Assembly: GCA_031271045.1 (NCBI GenBank)
Contig: JAISWO010000020.1
Location: forward strand, 1-33,475
DNA from: Tannerellaceae bacterium
Lineage (GTDB): Bacteria > Bacteroidota > Bacteroidia > Bacteroidales > Tannerellaceae
Direction of reading: 5' to 3'
DNA length: 33,475 nt
Under the pieces are notes generated by a model. The model saw only the letters and a program-made list of their open reading frames with translations, searched no databases and had not been told where the DNA came from. Positions 1-9,095 of the stretch are shown here, in pieces. Within the stretch, counting starts at the first letter, position 1. The number at the start of each line of letters is the position of its first letter. The translations under genes were made by a program, and so were the position numbers.

Positions 1-1875
1 AGCGTAACAAGTATTGGTGAGGGTGCTTTTATTGATTGCAGCAGCCTGACTTCCGTGATCATTCCGGGCAGCGTAACAAGTATTGGCAGTGAAGCTTTTC
101 GTAGTTGCCGCAGCCTGACATCCGTGACCATTCCCAACAGCGTAACAGCTATTGAAAGAGATACTTTTAGTGATTGCAGCAGCCTGACTTCCGTGACCAT
201 TCCGGGCAGCGTAACAAGTATTGGTCGTGATGCTTTTACTGATTGCAGCAGCCTGACATCCGTGACCATTCCCGCCAGCGTAACAAGTATTGGTGAGGGT
301 GCTTTTCGTGATTGCAGCAGCCTGACCACCATTACGGTGGACGGATCGAATACGGCTTATACTTCCTACAAGGGTGTTTTATTCAATAAAGAAATGACTG
401 TATTGATTGAGTATCCGGGAAACAAAAAAGGACGTTATAAAATACCTAACAGCGTGACAAAAATTGGATCCATGGCTTTTTACGGATGCCACAGCCTGAC
501 GTCTGTTACCATCCCCAACGGCGTGACAGAAATTGAAAGCTTTGCTTTTACCGATTGCAGCAGCTTAACCTCCGTAGCCATCCCCAATTCGGTAACCGCC
601 ATTGACAAGCGTGCTTTTTCCGGATGCAACAGCCTGACCGGCATTACAGTGAAGGGAAATACATACTATTCCTCAGATGACGGCATTTTATTCAATCATA
701 ACAAGACTGCGCTGCTTCTATATCCGAGAGGAAAAACAGGTGGATATACCATTCCTAATTCGGTAATATCCATTGGAAACGTGGCTTTTGCCGGTTGCAG
801 TAGCTTAACCTCCATAATCATCCCCAATTCGGTAACATCCATTGGAGACGGGGCTTTTGTATATTGCAGTAGCTTAACCTCCATAATCATTCCCAATTCG
901 GTAACATCCATTGGAGACAGGGCTTTTGACGATTGCAGTAGCTTAACTTCCATAATCATTCCCAATTCGGTAACATCCATTGGAGACAGGGCTTTTGACG
1001 ATTGCAGTAGCTTAACCTCCGTAACCATTGGCAATTCGGTAACATCCATTGGAGAGTCTGCTTTTTCCGATTGCAGTAGCTTAACCTCCATAACCATCCC
1101 CAATTCGGTAACCTCCATTGGAGACAGGGCTTTTGCATATTGTCGTAGCTTAACCTCCGTAATCATCCCCAATTCGGTAACATCCATTGGAGTAGGGGCT
1201 TTTGCCGGTTGCAGTAGCTTAACCTCCATAATCATTCCCAATTCGGTAACATCCATTGGACGCAAGGCTTTTGAAGATTGCTTCTTCCTGAAAAATGTAA
1301 TCGTCGGATGGGCGAGGCCTCTTTCAATTCCAATCAAGGTATTCCATGCGAATTCCGACACCCTGCACCGGACCCTGCACGTCCCCATCGGCACAAAAGC
1401 GCTTTATGAAGCGACTATTGACTGGAAAAAGTTCGGAACAATCAAAGAGCGGGGTGTCATTGTACAACCTTCTCCCATTTCACTGAGCAGAGGAAGTTTC
1501 ACGGTATCACTTGCATTCCCGGAAGAAGGCGCATTTACGGCAACGTTCGACGTGACGCTGCCGCAGAAATTTACGCTGGATGCCGCAACGACGAAACTTG
1601 CCGCATCTCTGGCAAACACTTACAACCTGCACATAACACCAAAGGGCAGCGGCGTATGGTCGTTTGATATAGAGCCGAAGGCAACCCGTAGCACTTCGGC
1701 AAACGATTTCCGCGAGATACTTGAAGTTGCCTACACGGTGGACAAATCCTTGGCAGACGGCAATTACGAACTGAAAGTACAGAACCTGACCCTCACCCTC
1801 AGCGACGGAACACTCATCCGCGAAGAGGAAATCATTCTTCCGGTCACATTCAAATCCGCAACGGATGTGAAATGA
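1..1875 (+). CDS. BspA-like leucine-rich-repeat surface protein, 5'-truncated by window edge
   Basis: The reading frame is open from base 1, so the true start lies upstream; 624 codons are visible before a TGA at 1873 followed directly by an in-frame TAG. Residues 1 to about 430 are tandem 23-residue (69-bp) LRR_5/BspA repeats of the form IPNSVTSIGxxAFxxCSSLTSV, interrupted twice by the usual BspA spacer (TxYxSxxGxLFNxxxTxLLxYP). After the repeats comes a roughly 150-residue beta-rich domain without LRRs, perhaps cohesin- or Ig-like. Known members of this family are surface adhesins that bind host matrix proteins or other bacteria; that role here is inferred. Repeats around 760-1290 are nearly identical at DNA level, unlike the first ones. 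No C-terminal sorting domain is present in frame, but a candidate remnant follows in another frame. Confidence 0.9.
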   Translation, partial: SVTSIGEGAFIDCSSLTSVIIPGSVTSIGSEAFRSCRSLTSVTIPNSVTAIERDTFSDCSSLTSVTIPGSVTSIGRDAFTDCSSLTSVTIPASVTSIGEGAFRDCSSLTTITVDGSNTAYTSYKGVLFNKEMTVLIEYPGNKKGRYKIPNSVTKIGSMAFYGCHSLTSVTIPNGVTEIESFAFTDCSSLTSVAIPNSVTAIDKRAFSGCNSLTGITVKGNTYYSSDDGILFNHNKTALLLYPRGKTGGYTIPNSVISIGNVAFAGCSSLTSIIIPNSVTSIGDGAFVYCSSLTSIIIPNSVTSIGDRAFDDCSSLTSIIIPNSVTSIGDRAFDDCSSLTSVTIGNSVTSIGESAFSDCSSLTSITIPNSVTSIGDRAFAYCRSLTSVIIPNSVTSIGVGAFAGCSSLTSIIIPNSVTSIGRKAFEDCFFLKNVIVGWARPLSIPIKVFHANSDTLHRTLHVPIGTKALYEATIDWKKFGTIKERGVIVQPSPISLSRGSFTVSLAFPEEGAFTATFDVTLPQKFTLDAATTKLAASLANTYNLHITPKGSGVWSFDIEPKATRSTSANDFREILEVAYTVDKSLADGNYELKVQNLTLTLSDGTLIREEEIILPVTFKSATDVK

Positions 1876-2027
1876 TAGATGATAGTATATATATATATAA
1901 TGTATGGTCATCCGGCGACATGCTTTATGTCCGCACGCCGGCGGAAACGATATTTCCCCTGTTTCATAGTAGCGAATTAACCTTGGAAGAGTTGAAAGAA
2001 ACAACTACCTTTGTGTCTTATAAATAA
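1872..2027 (+). pseudogene. Possible out-of-frame remnant of a type IX-like C-terminal sorting tail
   Basis: A second frame opens with an ATG that overlaps the BspA stop (ATGA at 1872-1875) and runs 51 codons to TAA at 2025. It contains SIYIYNVWSSGDMLYVRTPA, which resembles the opening of the C-terminal domain that ends many Bacteroidales BspA proteins (a short linker, then IYVYxxxGxLYVxTPxAE). The later part of such a domain (VYSITG, LIVRGSSGW and so on) is not recognisable. A one-base deletion in the AAATGATAG stretch would explain the loss of frame. A TA-dinucleotide run lies at about 1885-1899. The resemblance is by eye only, so this is a moderate call. Confidence 0.45.
1982..2013 (+). 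promoter_or_regulatory. Bacteroidetes-type promoter for the M20 amidohydrolase gene
   Basis: TTG at 1983-1985, 20 bp, then TACCTTTG at 2006-2013 fits the TTTG/TAnnTTTG consensus. Transcription would begin near 2020, leaving a leader of about 16 nt before the ATG at 2036. Confidence 0.6.
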
Positions 2028-2035
2028 TAGAAAAT

Positions 2036-3343
2036 ATGATCAGTTTATCCAGATTATCCAACAAATCGGCGCAGATTGTCAGTGTTGTACTGCTGACGGT
2101 GCTTAGTGTTATGCCGCTTACCGTGGCGGCGCAGAAAATTATTGCCACGGCAACCGTTATCCAACAAGTCGAAGCTACGGACGCATACATCCGCCAGGTG
2201 CGCGGATACCTGCACGAACATCCCGAACTGTCGTCGAAAGAAGTTGAGACTACCCGTTTCCTCCAGGACGAAGTCCGGAAAATGGGATTAGACGTTACGC
2301 CCGTTCCCGGCACCGGCTTTTATGCCGTTCTCGACACCCGCCGGCCGGGCCGGACCATCGGCCTGCGAACCGACATCGACGCCCTGCCGATTGTCGAATC
2401 GCCCGTCAACCTGAAACAACCCAAGCGATGGATCTCCAAAAACGAAGGTGTCTCGCATGCCTGCGGGCACGATGGGCACATGGCCATTTTGCTGGGCGCC
2501 GTCAAGATCCTGACCGCAATGAAAGATCAACTCCGCGGGAAGATCGTTTTTATCTTTGAAGAAGGCGAAGAAACCGGCTCGGGCATCCAACCGATGATCG
2601 AAGCCCTGCAACCGCTGCATATCGACGCCTTTTACGGCAATCACTTGGCCTCGGCATTCCCGACCGGCGTATTTGCCGTTCAGGGAGGCCCGCTCATGGC
2701 CGGCGCTGCGACTGTAGCCTTCGATGTCATCGGCCGTGGCGGACATGCCTCCCGCCCGGATCTGTCGATCAACCCCATCTTTGCCGCTGCCAACATACTG
2801 ACCGGCATCTCCATCGCCTGGAACAATCAGCGCGATATTACCAAAATCCTAACCCTCGGCATCTCGCAGATTCACGGTGGCGAAGCCGATAATGTCATTC
2901 CCAACTCCGTCTACGTAGGCGGGACGGTGCGTTTCTTCGACCGCGAAGAAGCCGAACGCGCCTTCGTCCTCTTCCGCAAAGTCGCCCAAGACATCGCCCA
3001 AGCCCATAATTGCACCGTTCGCTTCCGCGACAATATGGGCGTCATCCTCAACCCCGTCATCAATGACGACACCCTGGCATCCCTTGCCCTCAACGCCGTG
3101 AAGGAACTCTATCCCGACAAGATCCTCCAGGGCGATGGGAAATGGTACGCCGCCGAGTCGTTTTCCGAATACAGCCGGCTTGCACCTTCCATCTTCCTGT
3201 TTGTCGGAATCAAAAACGAAGCCCTGGGCAGTGGCGCCGAGCATCATAACGACCATTTCGACATGGACGAAGACGCCCTTTCCTACGCCCTGGGCGCCAT
3301 GGTTCGCTTTACGCTCAACTACCTCGCCGCCCCCGTCCGCTGA
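2036..3343 (+). CDS. Exported M20-family amidohydrolase (N-acyl amino acid / peptide hydrolase)
   Basis: A 435-residue metallohydrolase of the M20D class, which removes acyl or aminoacyl groups from N-acyl amino acids or short peptides using a di-metal centre. A Sec signal peptide (hydrophobic stretch about residues 13-32, ending VAAQ) places it in the periplasm or envelope. Visible metal and catalytic motifs are RTDIDALP, the SHACGHDGH cluster, FEEGEETGSG (catalytic Glu pair) and the C-terminal AEHHNDHFD. GRGGHASRP marks the dimerisation/lid domain. Length is normal for the family plus signal peptide. The ATG at 2036 was chosen because it gives the signal peptide and sits just behind a good promoter. 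The gene is monocistronic; the downstream gene has its own -7 box. The exact substrate cannot be read from the sequence. Confidence 0.9.
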   Translation: MISLSRLSNKSAQIVSVVLLTVLSVMPLTVAAQKIIATATVIQQVEATDAYIRQVRGYLHEHPELSSKEVETTRFLQDEVRKMGLDVTPVPGTGFYAVLDTRRPGRTIGLRTDIDALPIVESPVNLKQPKRWISKNEGVSHACGHDGHMAILLGAVKILTAMKDQLRGKIVFIFEEGEETGSGIQPMIEALQPLHIDAFYGNHLASAFPTGVFAVQGGPLMAGAATVAFDVIGRGGHASRPDLSINPIFAAANILTGISIAWNNQRDITKILTLGISQIHGGEADNVIPNSVYVGGTVRFFDREEAERAFVLFRKVAQDIAQAHNCTVRFRDNMGVILNPVINDDTLASLALNAVKELYPDKILQGDGKWYAAESFSEYSRLAPSIFLFVGIKNEALGSGAEHHNDHFDMDEDALSYALGAMVRFTLNYLAAPVR

Positions 3344-3374
3344 AAAACATTCCATTTCGGGAAGCGATTGGCAA

Positions 3375-3382
3375 TATTTTTG
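3375..3382 (+). promoter_or_regulatory. -7 box of the grpE-dnaJ promoter
   Basis: TATTTTTG matches TAnnTTTG. The upstream element is weak (TTTC near 3354). The predicted leader is about 30 nt. No CIRCE inverted repeat was seen in the short leader. Confidence 0.45.
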
Positions 3383-3422
3383 ATACCCTCTTTCCGGTAT
3401 ATAAATAATAAACGTGACAACG

Positions 3423-3998
3423 ATGAACCCGAATAACGAAATGGAATTAAACGAAAAAGAAGAGTTGTTGAACAACGAAAGTACGACAAACTTGCAGAGA
3501 GACGCAGAGAACGTGTCAGGCAATAACGCATCCACTGACAATGTGGCGGACGAGCCGGTCGACGCGCAAAAAAAATACGACAACCTGAACGACTCCTACC
3601 TGCGCTTGATGGCCGAATTTGATAATTACCGCAAACGCACCCTGCGCGAAAAAGCCGAATTGATCAAAAGCGGCGGCGAAACCGTCCTGGCCGCTCTGCT
3701 CCCTGTAATAGACGACATCGAACGCGCCATGCAAACCATCCGCACGGCCACAGACATAGACGCCGTAAAAGAAGGCGTGGAATTGATTTATAATAAATTT
3801 CTCGCCTACCTGGCACAGCAAGGCGTCAAATCAATTCCAACCATCGGCGAAGCTTTCGATACCGAAAAATTTGAAGCCATCGCCATTATTCCCGCTCCCG
3901 GCGAGGACCAAAAAGGAAAAGTTATCGACAGCGTGCAGACCGGATACATGTTGTACGACAAAGTATTGCGTCATGCCAAAGTAGTCGTAGGCGAATAA
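3423..3998 (+). CDS. grpE: Nucleotide exchange factor GrpE
   Basis: GrpE is the cytoplasmic dimeric exchange factor that releases ADP from DnaK. About 191 residues, normal length. The N-terminal 50 residues are acidic and Asn-rich (disordered); then the long dimerisation helix (LNDSYLRLMAEFDNYRKRTLREK) leads into the four-helix bundle and beta-wing, where the hallmark DNYRKRT and the C-terminal GYMLYDKVLRHAKVVVG are clear. ATG 3423 is preferred; an in-frame GTG at 3414 would add three residues. It is followed after 21 bp by dnaJ, and the two form an operon. dnaK is not in the window. Confidence 0.96.
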   Translation: MNPNNEMELNEKEELLNNESTTNLQRDAENVSGNNASTDNVADEPVDAQKKYDNLNDSYLRLMAEFDNYRKRTLREKAELIKSGGETVLAALLPVIDDIERAMQTIRTATDIDAVKEGVELIYNKFLAYLAQQGVKSIPTIGEAFDTEKFEAIAIIPAPGEDQKGKVIDSVQTGYMLYDKVLRHAKVVVGE

Positions 3999-4019
3999 TA
4001 ACAAAAGAACGATACGGAA

Positions 4020-5174
4020 ATGGCGAAAAGAGATTACTACGAAGTGTTGGGCGTTGCCAAGAACGCCGCCGCAGAAGAAATAAAAAAGGCTTACCGCAAG
4101 AAAGCTATCGAATATCATCCGGATAAAAATCCAGGTAATAAGGAAGCAGAAGAAAAATTCAAAGAAGCAGCCGAAGCATACGACGTCCTGAGCGACGAGC
4201 AGAAACGCCGGCGCTACGACCAGTTTGGTCATGCAGGCGTAGGCGGCCCTGCCGGAGGCGGTTTCAGCGGCGATTTCGATATAGAAGATATTTTCTCGCG
4301 TTTCGGCGATGTATTCGGAGGGCATTTCGGTTTCGGTGGTTTCGGCGGCTTCGGTGGTGATTCCCGCGGAGGCGGACGCCGGATGAACAGAGGCTCCGAC
4401 CTGCGCGTGAAAGTAAAGCTGAACTTGTTTGAAGTAGCCAAAGGAGTAGAAAAAAAAATAAAGGTAAAGAAATATATTCCCTGCTCTACCTGTCACGGCA
4501 GCGGTGCGGAAGGCTCCGGAGGCACCAAGACCTGCGATACGTGCCGCGGTAGCGGTGTAGTGACCCGTGTCATCAATACCATGCTCGGTCAAATGCAGAC
4601 CCAAAGCCCTTGCCCAACATGCGGCGGCGAAGGCAAGATCATCACAAAGAAATGTCCGGCCTGCGCCGGCGAAGGCATCGTCAAAGACGACGAAGTGATC
4701 ACCCTCCAGATCCCTGCCGGCGTAGCAGAAGGAATGCAACTCTCCATGAACGGCAAAGGAAATGCCGCCCGTCGCGGAGGCATCAACGGCGACTTGTTGG
4801 TACTCGTAGAAGAAGAACCGCATCCTGAACTGCTTCGCGACGAAAACGACCTCCTCTACAGTCTCCTGCTGAGCGTTCCCCAGGCCGCCCTGGGCGACAA
4901 CGTGGAAGTCCCCACCATCGACGGCAAAGTAAAAGTAAAGATTGAACCGGGCACCCAACCCGGCAAAGTACTCCGCTTGCGTAACAAAGGCTTACCCTCC
5001 GTCAACGGCTACGGAACAGGCGACCTGTTGATCAATATCAGCGTCTACATCCCCGAAACCCTCTCCGAATCGGAGAAATCCATACTCAACGGACTGGAAA
5101 ACTCCCCCAATTTCCAGCCGAAGAAATCAATGAAAGACAAAATATTCAGCAAATTCCGGAATATGTTTGACTGA
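4020..5174 (+). CDS. dnaJ: Chaperone DnaJ (Hsp40, type I)
   Basis: DnaJ is the co-chaperone that delivers substrates to DnaK and triggers its ATPase. All type I regions are present in 384 residues: J domain (residues 1-70) with HPD at 33-35; a Gly/Phe-rich linker rich in GFGGFGG; four CxxCxGxG zinc-binding motifs ([32 protein letters not shown]); and the C-terminal substrate-binding domains. Length is typical. The gene is co-transcribed with grpE from the promoter at 3375. Nothing is missing. Confidence 0.97.
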   Translation: MAKRDYYEVLGVAKNAAAEEIKKAYRKKAIEYHPDKNPGNKEAEEKFKEAAEAYDVLSDEQKRRRYDQFGHAGVGGPAGGGFSGDFDIEDIFSRFGDVFGGHFGFGGFGGFGGDSRGGGRRMNRGSDLRVKVKLNLFEVAKGVEKKIKVKKYIPCSTCHGSGAEGSGGTKTCDTCRGSGVVTRVINTMLGQMQTQSPCPTCGGEGKIITKKCPACAGEGIVKDDEVITLQIPAGVAEGMQLSMNGKGNAARRGGINGDLLVLVEEEPHPELLRDENDLLYSLLLSVPQAALGDNVEVPTIDGKVKVKIEPGTQPGKVLRLRNKGLPSVNGYGTGDLLINISVYIPETLSESEKSILNGLENSPNFQPKKSMKDKIFSKFRNMFD

Positions 5175-5198
5175 TAAGATGAATTTTACCTACATTTG
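5166..5198 (+). promoter_or_regulatory. Strong Bacteroidetes-type promoter for the aldo/keto reductase gene
   Basis: TTTG at 5166-5169, 21 bp, then TACATTTG at 5191-5198: a near-perfect -33/-7 pair. The -33 element overlaps the last codons of dnaJ. The leader is about 36 nt. Confidence 0.7.
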
Positions 5199-5241
5199 CT
5201 TCCACTCATTAATAAATTAATTCTCAACAAATAATTAAGCT

Positions 5242-6225
5242 ATGGAAGTGAATGAAAAACGGTATGACGATATGATCTATCGTCGTTGTGGACATAGCGG
5301 GATACTCTTACCCGCTATCTCTTTGGGGTTATGGCATAATTTTGGAAGCGTCGATGTGTTTGATCACTTTATCCGGATTGCTCATACAGCATTTGATAAA
5401 GGGATTACTCATTTCGACCTGGCTAATAACTACGGGCCGGAGTATGGATCGGCTGAAGAAAATTTCGGTCGGATACTGAAGAAAGGATTGGGTAACTACC
5501 GGGACGAATTGATCATCTCTTCAAAAGCAGGATACGATATGTGGCCCGGTCCTTACGGTAACTGGGGAAGCCGCAAATATCTGACGGCAAGTTTGGACCA
5601 AAGCCTCAAACGTATGGGACTGGACTACGTGGATATTTTCTACTCGCACCGCCCCGACCCCAGCACACCGATTGAAGAAACCATGGGCGCTTTGATTGAC
5701 ATCGTACGCCAGGGCAAAGCCTTGTATGTGGGCATTTCAAATTACAATGACGAGGAAACGAAAGCAGCCCTGTCCGTTTTGAAAGACCATAAAGTGCATT
5801 GCCTGATACATCAGTCGAAATACTCCCTGTTTGAACGTTGGGTGGAACCTCGGCTTTTACCCTTGCTCGAAGACGAAGGCGTAGGCCTTATCGCCTTTTC
5901 TCCTTTGGCACAAGGTCTGCTGACGAATAAATACTTGAATGGCATACCCGATAACTCACGTGCCGCCAAACCGTCCGGACACCTGCAAAAGAACCAGGTG
6001 ACGGAAGAAGTCGTGACTAAAGTCCGCCGGTTGAACGATATTGCCATTTCGCGCGGTCAGACTCTGGCTGAAATGGCGTTGGCCTGGTTGCTGAAAGATG
6101 AGCGCGTGACCAGTGTCCTGGTTGGAGCCAGTTCCGTAGAACAACTGCTTGACAATTTGAAAGCGCTCAAACATCTTCCATTTGCAGAGGAAGAGTTGAG
6201 CGCTATCGAGCGTGTTCTATTGTGA
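5242..6225 (+). CDS. Aldo/keto reductase, YghZ/L-glyceraldehyde 3-phosphate reductase-like
   Basis: A 327-residue cytoplasmic NADPH-dependent oxidoreductase with an (alpha/beta)8 barrel. The tetrad is visible: Asp and Tyr in HFDLANNYGPEYGSAEENFG, Lys in IISSKAGYD and His in FYSHRPDP. The NNYGP...GSAEENFG block and MWPGPYGNWGSRKYL are characteristic of the E. coli YghZ subgroup, which reduces L-glyceraldehyde 3-phosphate and detoxifies methylglyoxal; the substrate here is inferred from that. The C-terminal NADP-binding loop is present (VLVGASSVEQLLDNLKAL). ATG 5242 is used; an internal ATG at 5272 (MIYRRCGHSG) also fits homologues. The gene ends 9 bp from the convergent tldE gene. Confidence 0.92.
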   Translation: MEVNEKRYDDMIYRRCGHSGILLPAISLGLWHNFGSVDVFDHFIRIAHTAFDKGITHFDLANNYGPEYGSAEENFGRILKKGLGNYRDELIISSKAGYDMWPGPYGNWGSRKYLTASLDQSLKRMGLDYVDIFYSHRPDPSTPIEETMGALIDIVRQGKALYVGISNYNDEETKAALSVLKDHKVHCLIHQSKYSLFERWVEPRLLPLLEDEGVGLIAFSPLAQGLLTNKYLNGIPDNSRAAKPSGHLQKNQVTEEVVTKVRRLNDIAISRGQTLAEMALAWLLKDERVTSVLVGASSVEQLLDNLKALKHLPFAEEELSAIERVLL

Positions 6226-6234
6226 TAAGTTTTA

Positions 6235-7554
6235 TTAAAGTCCGCTGAAATCGACGTCGTCAAACAAGAGGGAAGGGATCTTCCAATTAGACGATTTGCG
6301 CGGGTCGTTCCCTGTTTCGATAAGGTGATTCCATAGGGTGAGCATATTGCCGGTGATGTTCATTTCGGAAACGGGTTGCGTCGGTTTTCCGTTTTCGATA
6401 AGGAAGCCTTCTACGCCGTATGAGAAATCGCCGGTAGAACTATTACTGTTCCCTCCGTTGAAACCGGTCACGAGGATGCCTTTGTCTACCGATGCCACCA
6501 ATCCGTCGATATCCTTGTTTCCCATCTGTATGGTAAGAATAGAGGGAGAGCTGATGGTAGGCGCTATGCCCAGTTTGTTGGCATTATAGATGTCGATGAA
6601 ATATGTTTTCAGTACACCGTTTTCGAATACGGCATGTCGTTTTGTGGCTATACCTTCGCTATCAAAGTAGCGTGCTCCCGGCGATTGAATAAGGTGGGGT
6701 TCATCCGTCAGGGAGATGGCTTCGCCGATTACGTTCTGATCCAGTTTATCCAACAGGAAAGAGTTTCTCTGCTGAATAGCCGATCCGGATAAGGCGCTAA
6801 TGAGGGGTGACAGCAGCCGCGAGGAGTTGAGATTGTCCACCACCATGCGGTATTTGCCGGAAGCGGTTTTTTTCTGTCCCAGTTTGCGAAGGGCGCGTTC
6901 GAGCGCTTTGGTTCCGATGCCGTCTTTTACTAATGTTTCGTAATATATCGACGAATCATACCAGTAAGATTCGGGGCGCGCTTCTCCTTCCCCTTTGATA
7001 CTTGCGCTTCCTGTCAGGCTATAGGACGACATGGAGGTTTCACCTTCAAAGCCGTTGCTGGCGATCATATAGTGGTCTCCTTTTTCGTCTCCGTATGAAG
7101 AGGAGGCTGAAATAAGGCGGCTGTCTTTGCCCATGATCTCGTTGCATACGTGCATAGCCAGGGCTACTTTGTCGTCGGGCAGGATGGCGTCAAAACGCGG
7201 GTCGAGCAATTGCAGATCGGCTCCGCCTCCTTTGTAATAGAGAGATGTATCGGGCAAGGTACGGGCTGTATCTTCCGCCAGGTAGCGGGTGGATTCGATA
7301 CCGCTTTTGATGAATTTCTCCAATTCTTCCCGATCTAAGCGGTTGGTGGAGAAGGAGCCATAGCGTCCGTCCGTGAAGAGTTGAATCATCAGTCTGCTTT
7401 CTGATGCTTGCGTGAGGCGGTCGATCTTCATATCGCGAATCTCGAAAGCGCTGTTTGTACCACTGTATAAATTGATACGTGCGGCCTGGCAGCCGTTTTT
7501 CAGGGCAAAGTCCATTGCCCATTGAGTTAGTTGTTTTTGTTCGTTTGTTATCAT
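6235..7554 (-). CDS. pmbA: TldE/PmbA-type metalloprotease subunit
   Basis: A 439-residue member of the TldD/PmbA (U62) family. In E. coli TldD and TldE form a heterodimer that degrades unfolded peptides and matures RiPPs such as microcin B17; TldE is the non-catalytic partner. This protein lacks HExxxH, as expected for TldE, but has the family C-terminal signature (GNSNSSTGDFSYGVEGFLIENGKPTQPVSEMNITGNM). No signal peptide is present, in contrast with its TldD partner. It starts only 3 bp after the tldD stop, so the two are translationally linked. No RiPP precursor was recognised nearby. Confidence 0.9.
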   Translation of the reverse strand: MITNEQKQLTQWAMDFALKNGCQAARINLYSGTNSAFEIRDMKIDRLTQASESRLMIQLFTDGRYGSFSTNRLDREELEKFIKSGIESTRYLAEDTARTLPDTSLYYKGGGADLQLLDPRFDAILPDDKVALAMHVCNEIMGKDSRLISASSSYGDEKGDHYMIASNGFEGETSMSSYSLTGSASIKGEGEARPESYWYDSSIYYETLVKDGIGTKALERALRKLGQKKTASGKYRMVVDNLNSSRLLSPLISALSGSAIQQRNSFLLDKLDQNVIGEAISLTDEPHLIQSPGARYFDSEGIATKRHAVFENGVLKTYFIDIYNANKLGIAPTISSPSILTIQMGNKDIDGLVASVDKGILVTGFNGGNSNSSTGDFSYGVEGFLIENGKPTQPVSEMNITGNMLTLWNHLIETGNDPRKSSNWKIPSLLFDDVDFSGL

Positions 7555-7557
7555 AAT

Positions 7558-9090
7558 TTAGTTTTCTCCACCTACTGTAAGTTTACTGACTAAGGCTGAG
7601 GGCATGCCGCAGGTTACGGGGCATGATTGTCCGTCTTTGCCGCAGGTCCATGTGCCGTTATCCATTTCATAGTTGTTGCCTACCATTGTGATGTCGGCAA
7701 GCGCTTTGGGCCCGTTTCCGATGATGTTGATGTCTTTGATTGGCTGGGTCAGTTTTCCGTTTTCAATCAGGTATCCGTTTTTCACAAAGAAAGTAAAGTC
7801 GCCGGCGCCTATCTGTACTTGTCCGTTGGTGAAGTTTGCTGCGTAGATGCCGTTCTTTACGTTGGAGATGATTTCTTCTTCTGTTACGTTGCCGGCTTCC
7901 ATATAGGTAGAGCGCATACGGGGGATGGGCATCATACGGAAGGATTCGCGTCGTCCGTTACCGGTGGAGGCTATGCCGTAGTGTTTGGCGCTGATGCGGT
8001 CGTGCAGATAGCTGGCCAAGATGCCGTTTCTGACGATGTAGGTCTTCTGTCCTTCTATGCCGTCGTCGTCGATGTTGACTGAGCCACGGTTGAAGGGTAT
8101 GGTACCGTCGTCGACTACGTTGATATGTTCGTTGCAGACTTTTTTATTCAGCAAGTCGGAGAATATGGAGATATTTTTCCGGTTGAAATCGGCTTCAAAG
8201 GCATGTCCGATGGCTTCGTGCAGTAGTATGCCCGATCCTCCGGCTCCCATCACGACGGGCATTTCTCCTCCTTTGGGTTTAATGGCTTTGAAGAGGATAG
8301 CGGTTTTCTCGACGGCTTCTTTGGCGATGGTTTCGACGATGTTGTCGGTGAGGAATTCTGCTCCCATGCGGTATGCGCGTGCGGCGTAGGAGTTTTCAAT
8401 TTTTCCGTTTTCCTGCATGATACAGACGGCTCCTAAGGTTACCATCGGTCGGTAGTCGTAGTACATTACTCCTTCCGAGTTGCAGAAGAAGATGTGCGAA
8501 GTGGTGTCTCCCAGCGAGGCGTTTACTTTCATCACCCGGCTGTCGGCTTCAAATATCCGGTCGTTAATGGCCTGAAGGTAGGGAGTCTTGTCTTGTATGG
8601 AGATGGTATCCCAGGGTATTTGTGCGGTGTAATAATTGTTTGTTACGGTTTTCCCGGTCAGGTTGACGGGTGCTTTTCCGGCGTTTGTGTTTGCGATGCG
8701 TGCGGCTGTGCGTGCTGCTTTGAGCATTTCGTCGAGGGTGATATTTTCTACGTAGGCATAGCCGGTTTGGTCGCCCGACAAGACACGTACTCCCATTCCG
8801 AAATCAATGGAAGAGGAGGCCCGGTTTACGGCGCCGTCTTGCAGTGCTACGCTGTTTTGATAGGAATGTTCGAAGAATAAGTCGGCATAATCTCCTCCTT
8901 TTTCAAGTGCTGCTGCGAGCGTTTGTTTCAAGTCGCCGTCACTGATTTGAAAGTGATTCATGGCGAAAGATATACCGGCCGCTCTATTGTTCGCAGCGTG
9001 GGCGAGTTCTCCGAAAAAGGAGGGCGCCGTTAAAGAACCAAGCATGACCATACTTCCTGTTTTAATAAAATTGCGTCTGTTATAATTCAT
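7558..9090 (-). CDS. tldD: TldD-type metalloprotease with twin-arginine signal
   Basis: A 510-residue catalytic subunit of the TldD/TldE protease. The zinc site HEAIGH is at residues 291-296 in LLHEAIGHAFEADFNRKN, and the downstream GQVQIGAGDFTFFV...GYLIENGKLTQPIKDINIIGNG block is typical. The N-terminus (MNYNRRNFIKTGSMVML) is a textbook Tat signal (RRxFIK) with a hydrophobic h-region ending near AHA at residues 31-33, so the protein is predicted to be exported folded. Length is TldD (about 480) plus the signal. The gene is the middle member of a three-gene operon: 5 bp from the upstream coiled-coil gene and 3 bp from tldE. The predicted location of TldD conflicts with the leaderless TldE. 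Confidence 0.93.
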   Translation of the reverse strand: MNYNRRNFIKTGSMVMLGSLTAPSFFGELAHAANNRAAGISFAMNHFQISDGDLKQTLAAALEKGGDYADLFFEHSYQNSVALQDGAVNRASSSIDFGMGVRVLSGDQTGYAYVENITLDEMLKAARTAARIANTNAGKAPVNLTGKTVTNNYYTAQIPWDTISIQDKTPYLQAINDRIFEADSRVMKVNASLGDTTSHIFFCNSEGVMYYDYRPMVTLGAVCIMQENGKIENSYAARAYRMGAEFLTDNIVETIAKEAVEKTAILFKAIKPKGGEMPVVMGAGGSGILLHEAIGHAFEADFNRKNISIFSDLLNKKVCNEHINVVDDGTIPFNRGSVNIDDDGIEGQKTYIVRNGILASYLHDRISAKHYGIASTGNGRRESFRMMPIPRMRSTYMEAGNVTEEEIISNVKNGIYAANFTNGQVQIGAGDFTFFVKNGYLIENGKLTQPIKDINIIGNGPKALADITMVGNNYEMDNGTWTCGKDGQSCPVTCGMPSALVSKLTVGGEN

Positions 9091-9095
9091 ATTGT

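Noticed and set aside
696..1394. Long minus-strand frame (232 residues) across the BspA repeats
   Set aside because: It is the antisense shadow of the LRR repeats; the repetitive peptide follows directly from the plus-strand codons and there is no promoter or start context.
2849..3583. Minus-strand 244-residue frame over the end of the M20 gene and start of grpE
   Set aside because: Spans two strongly supported genes on the other strand and has no recognisable domain.
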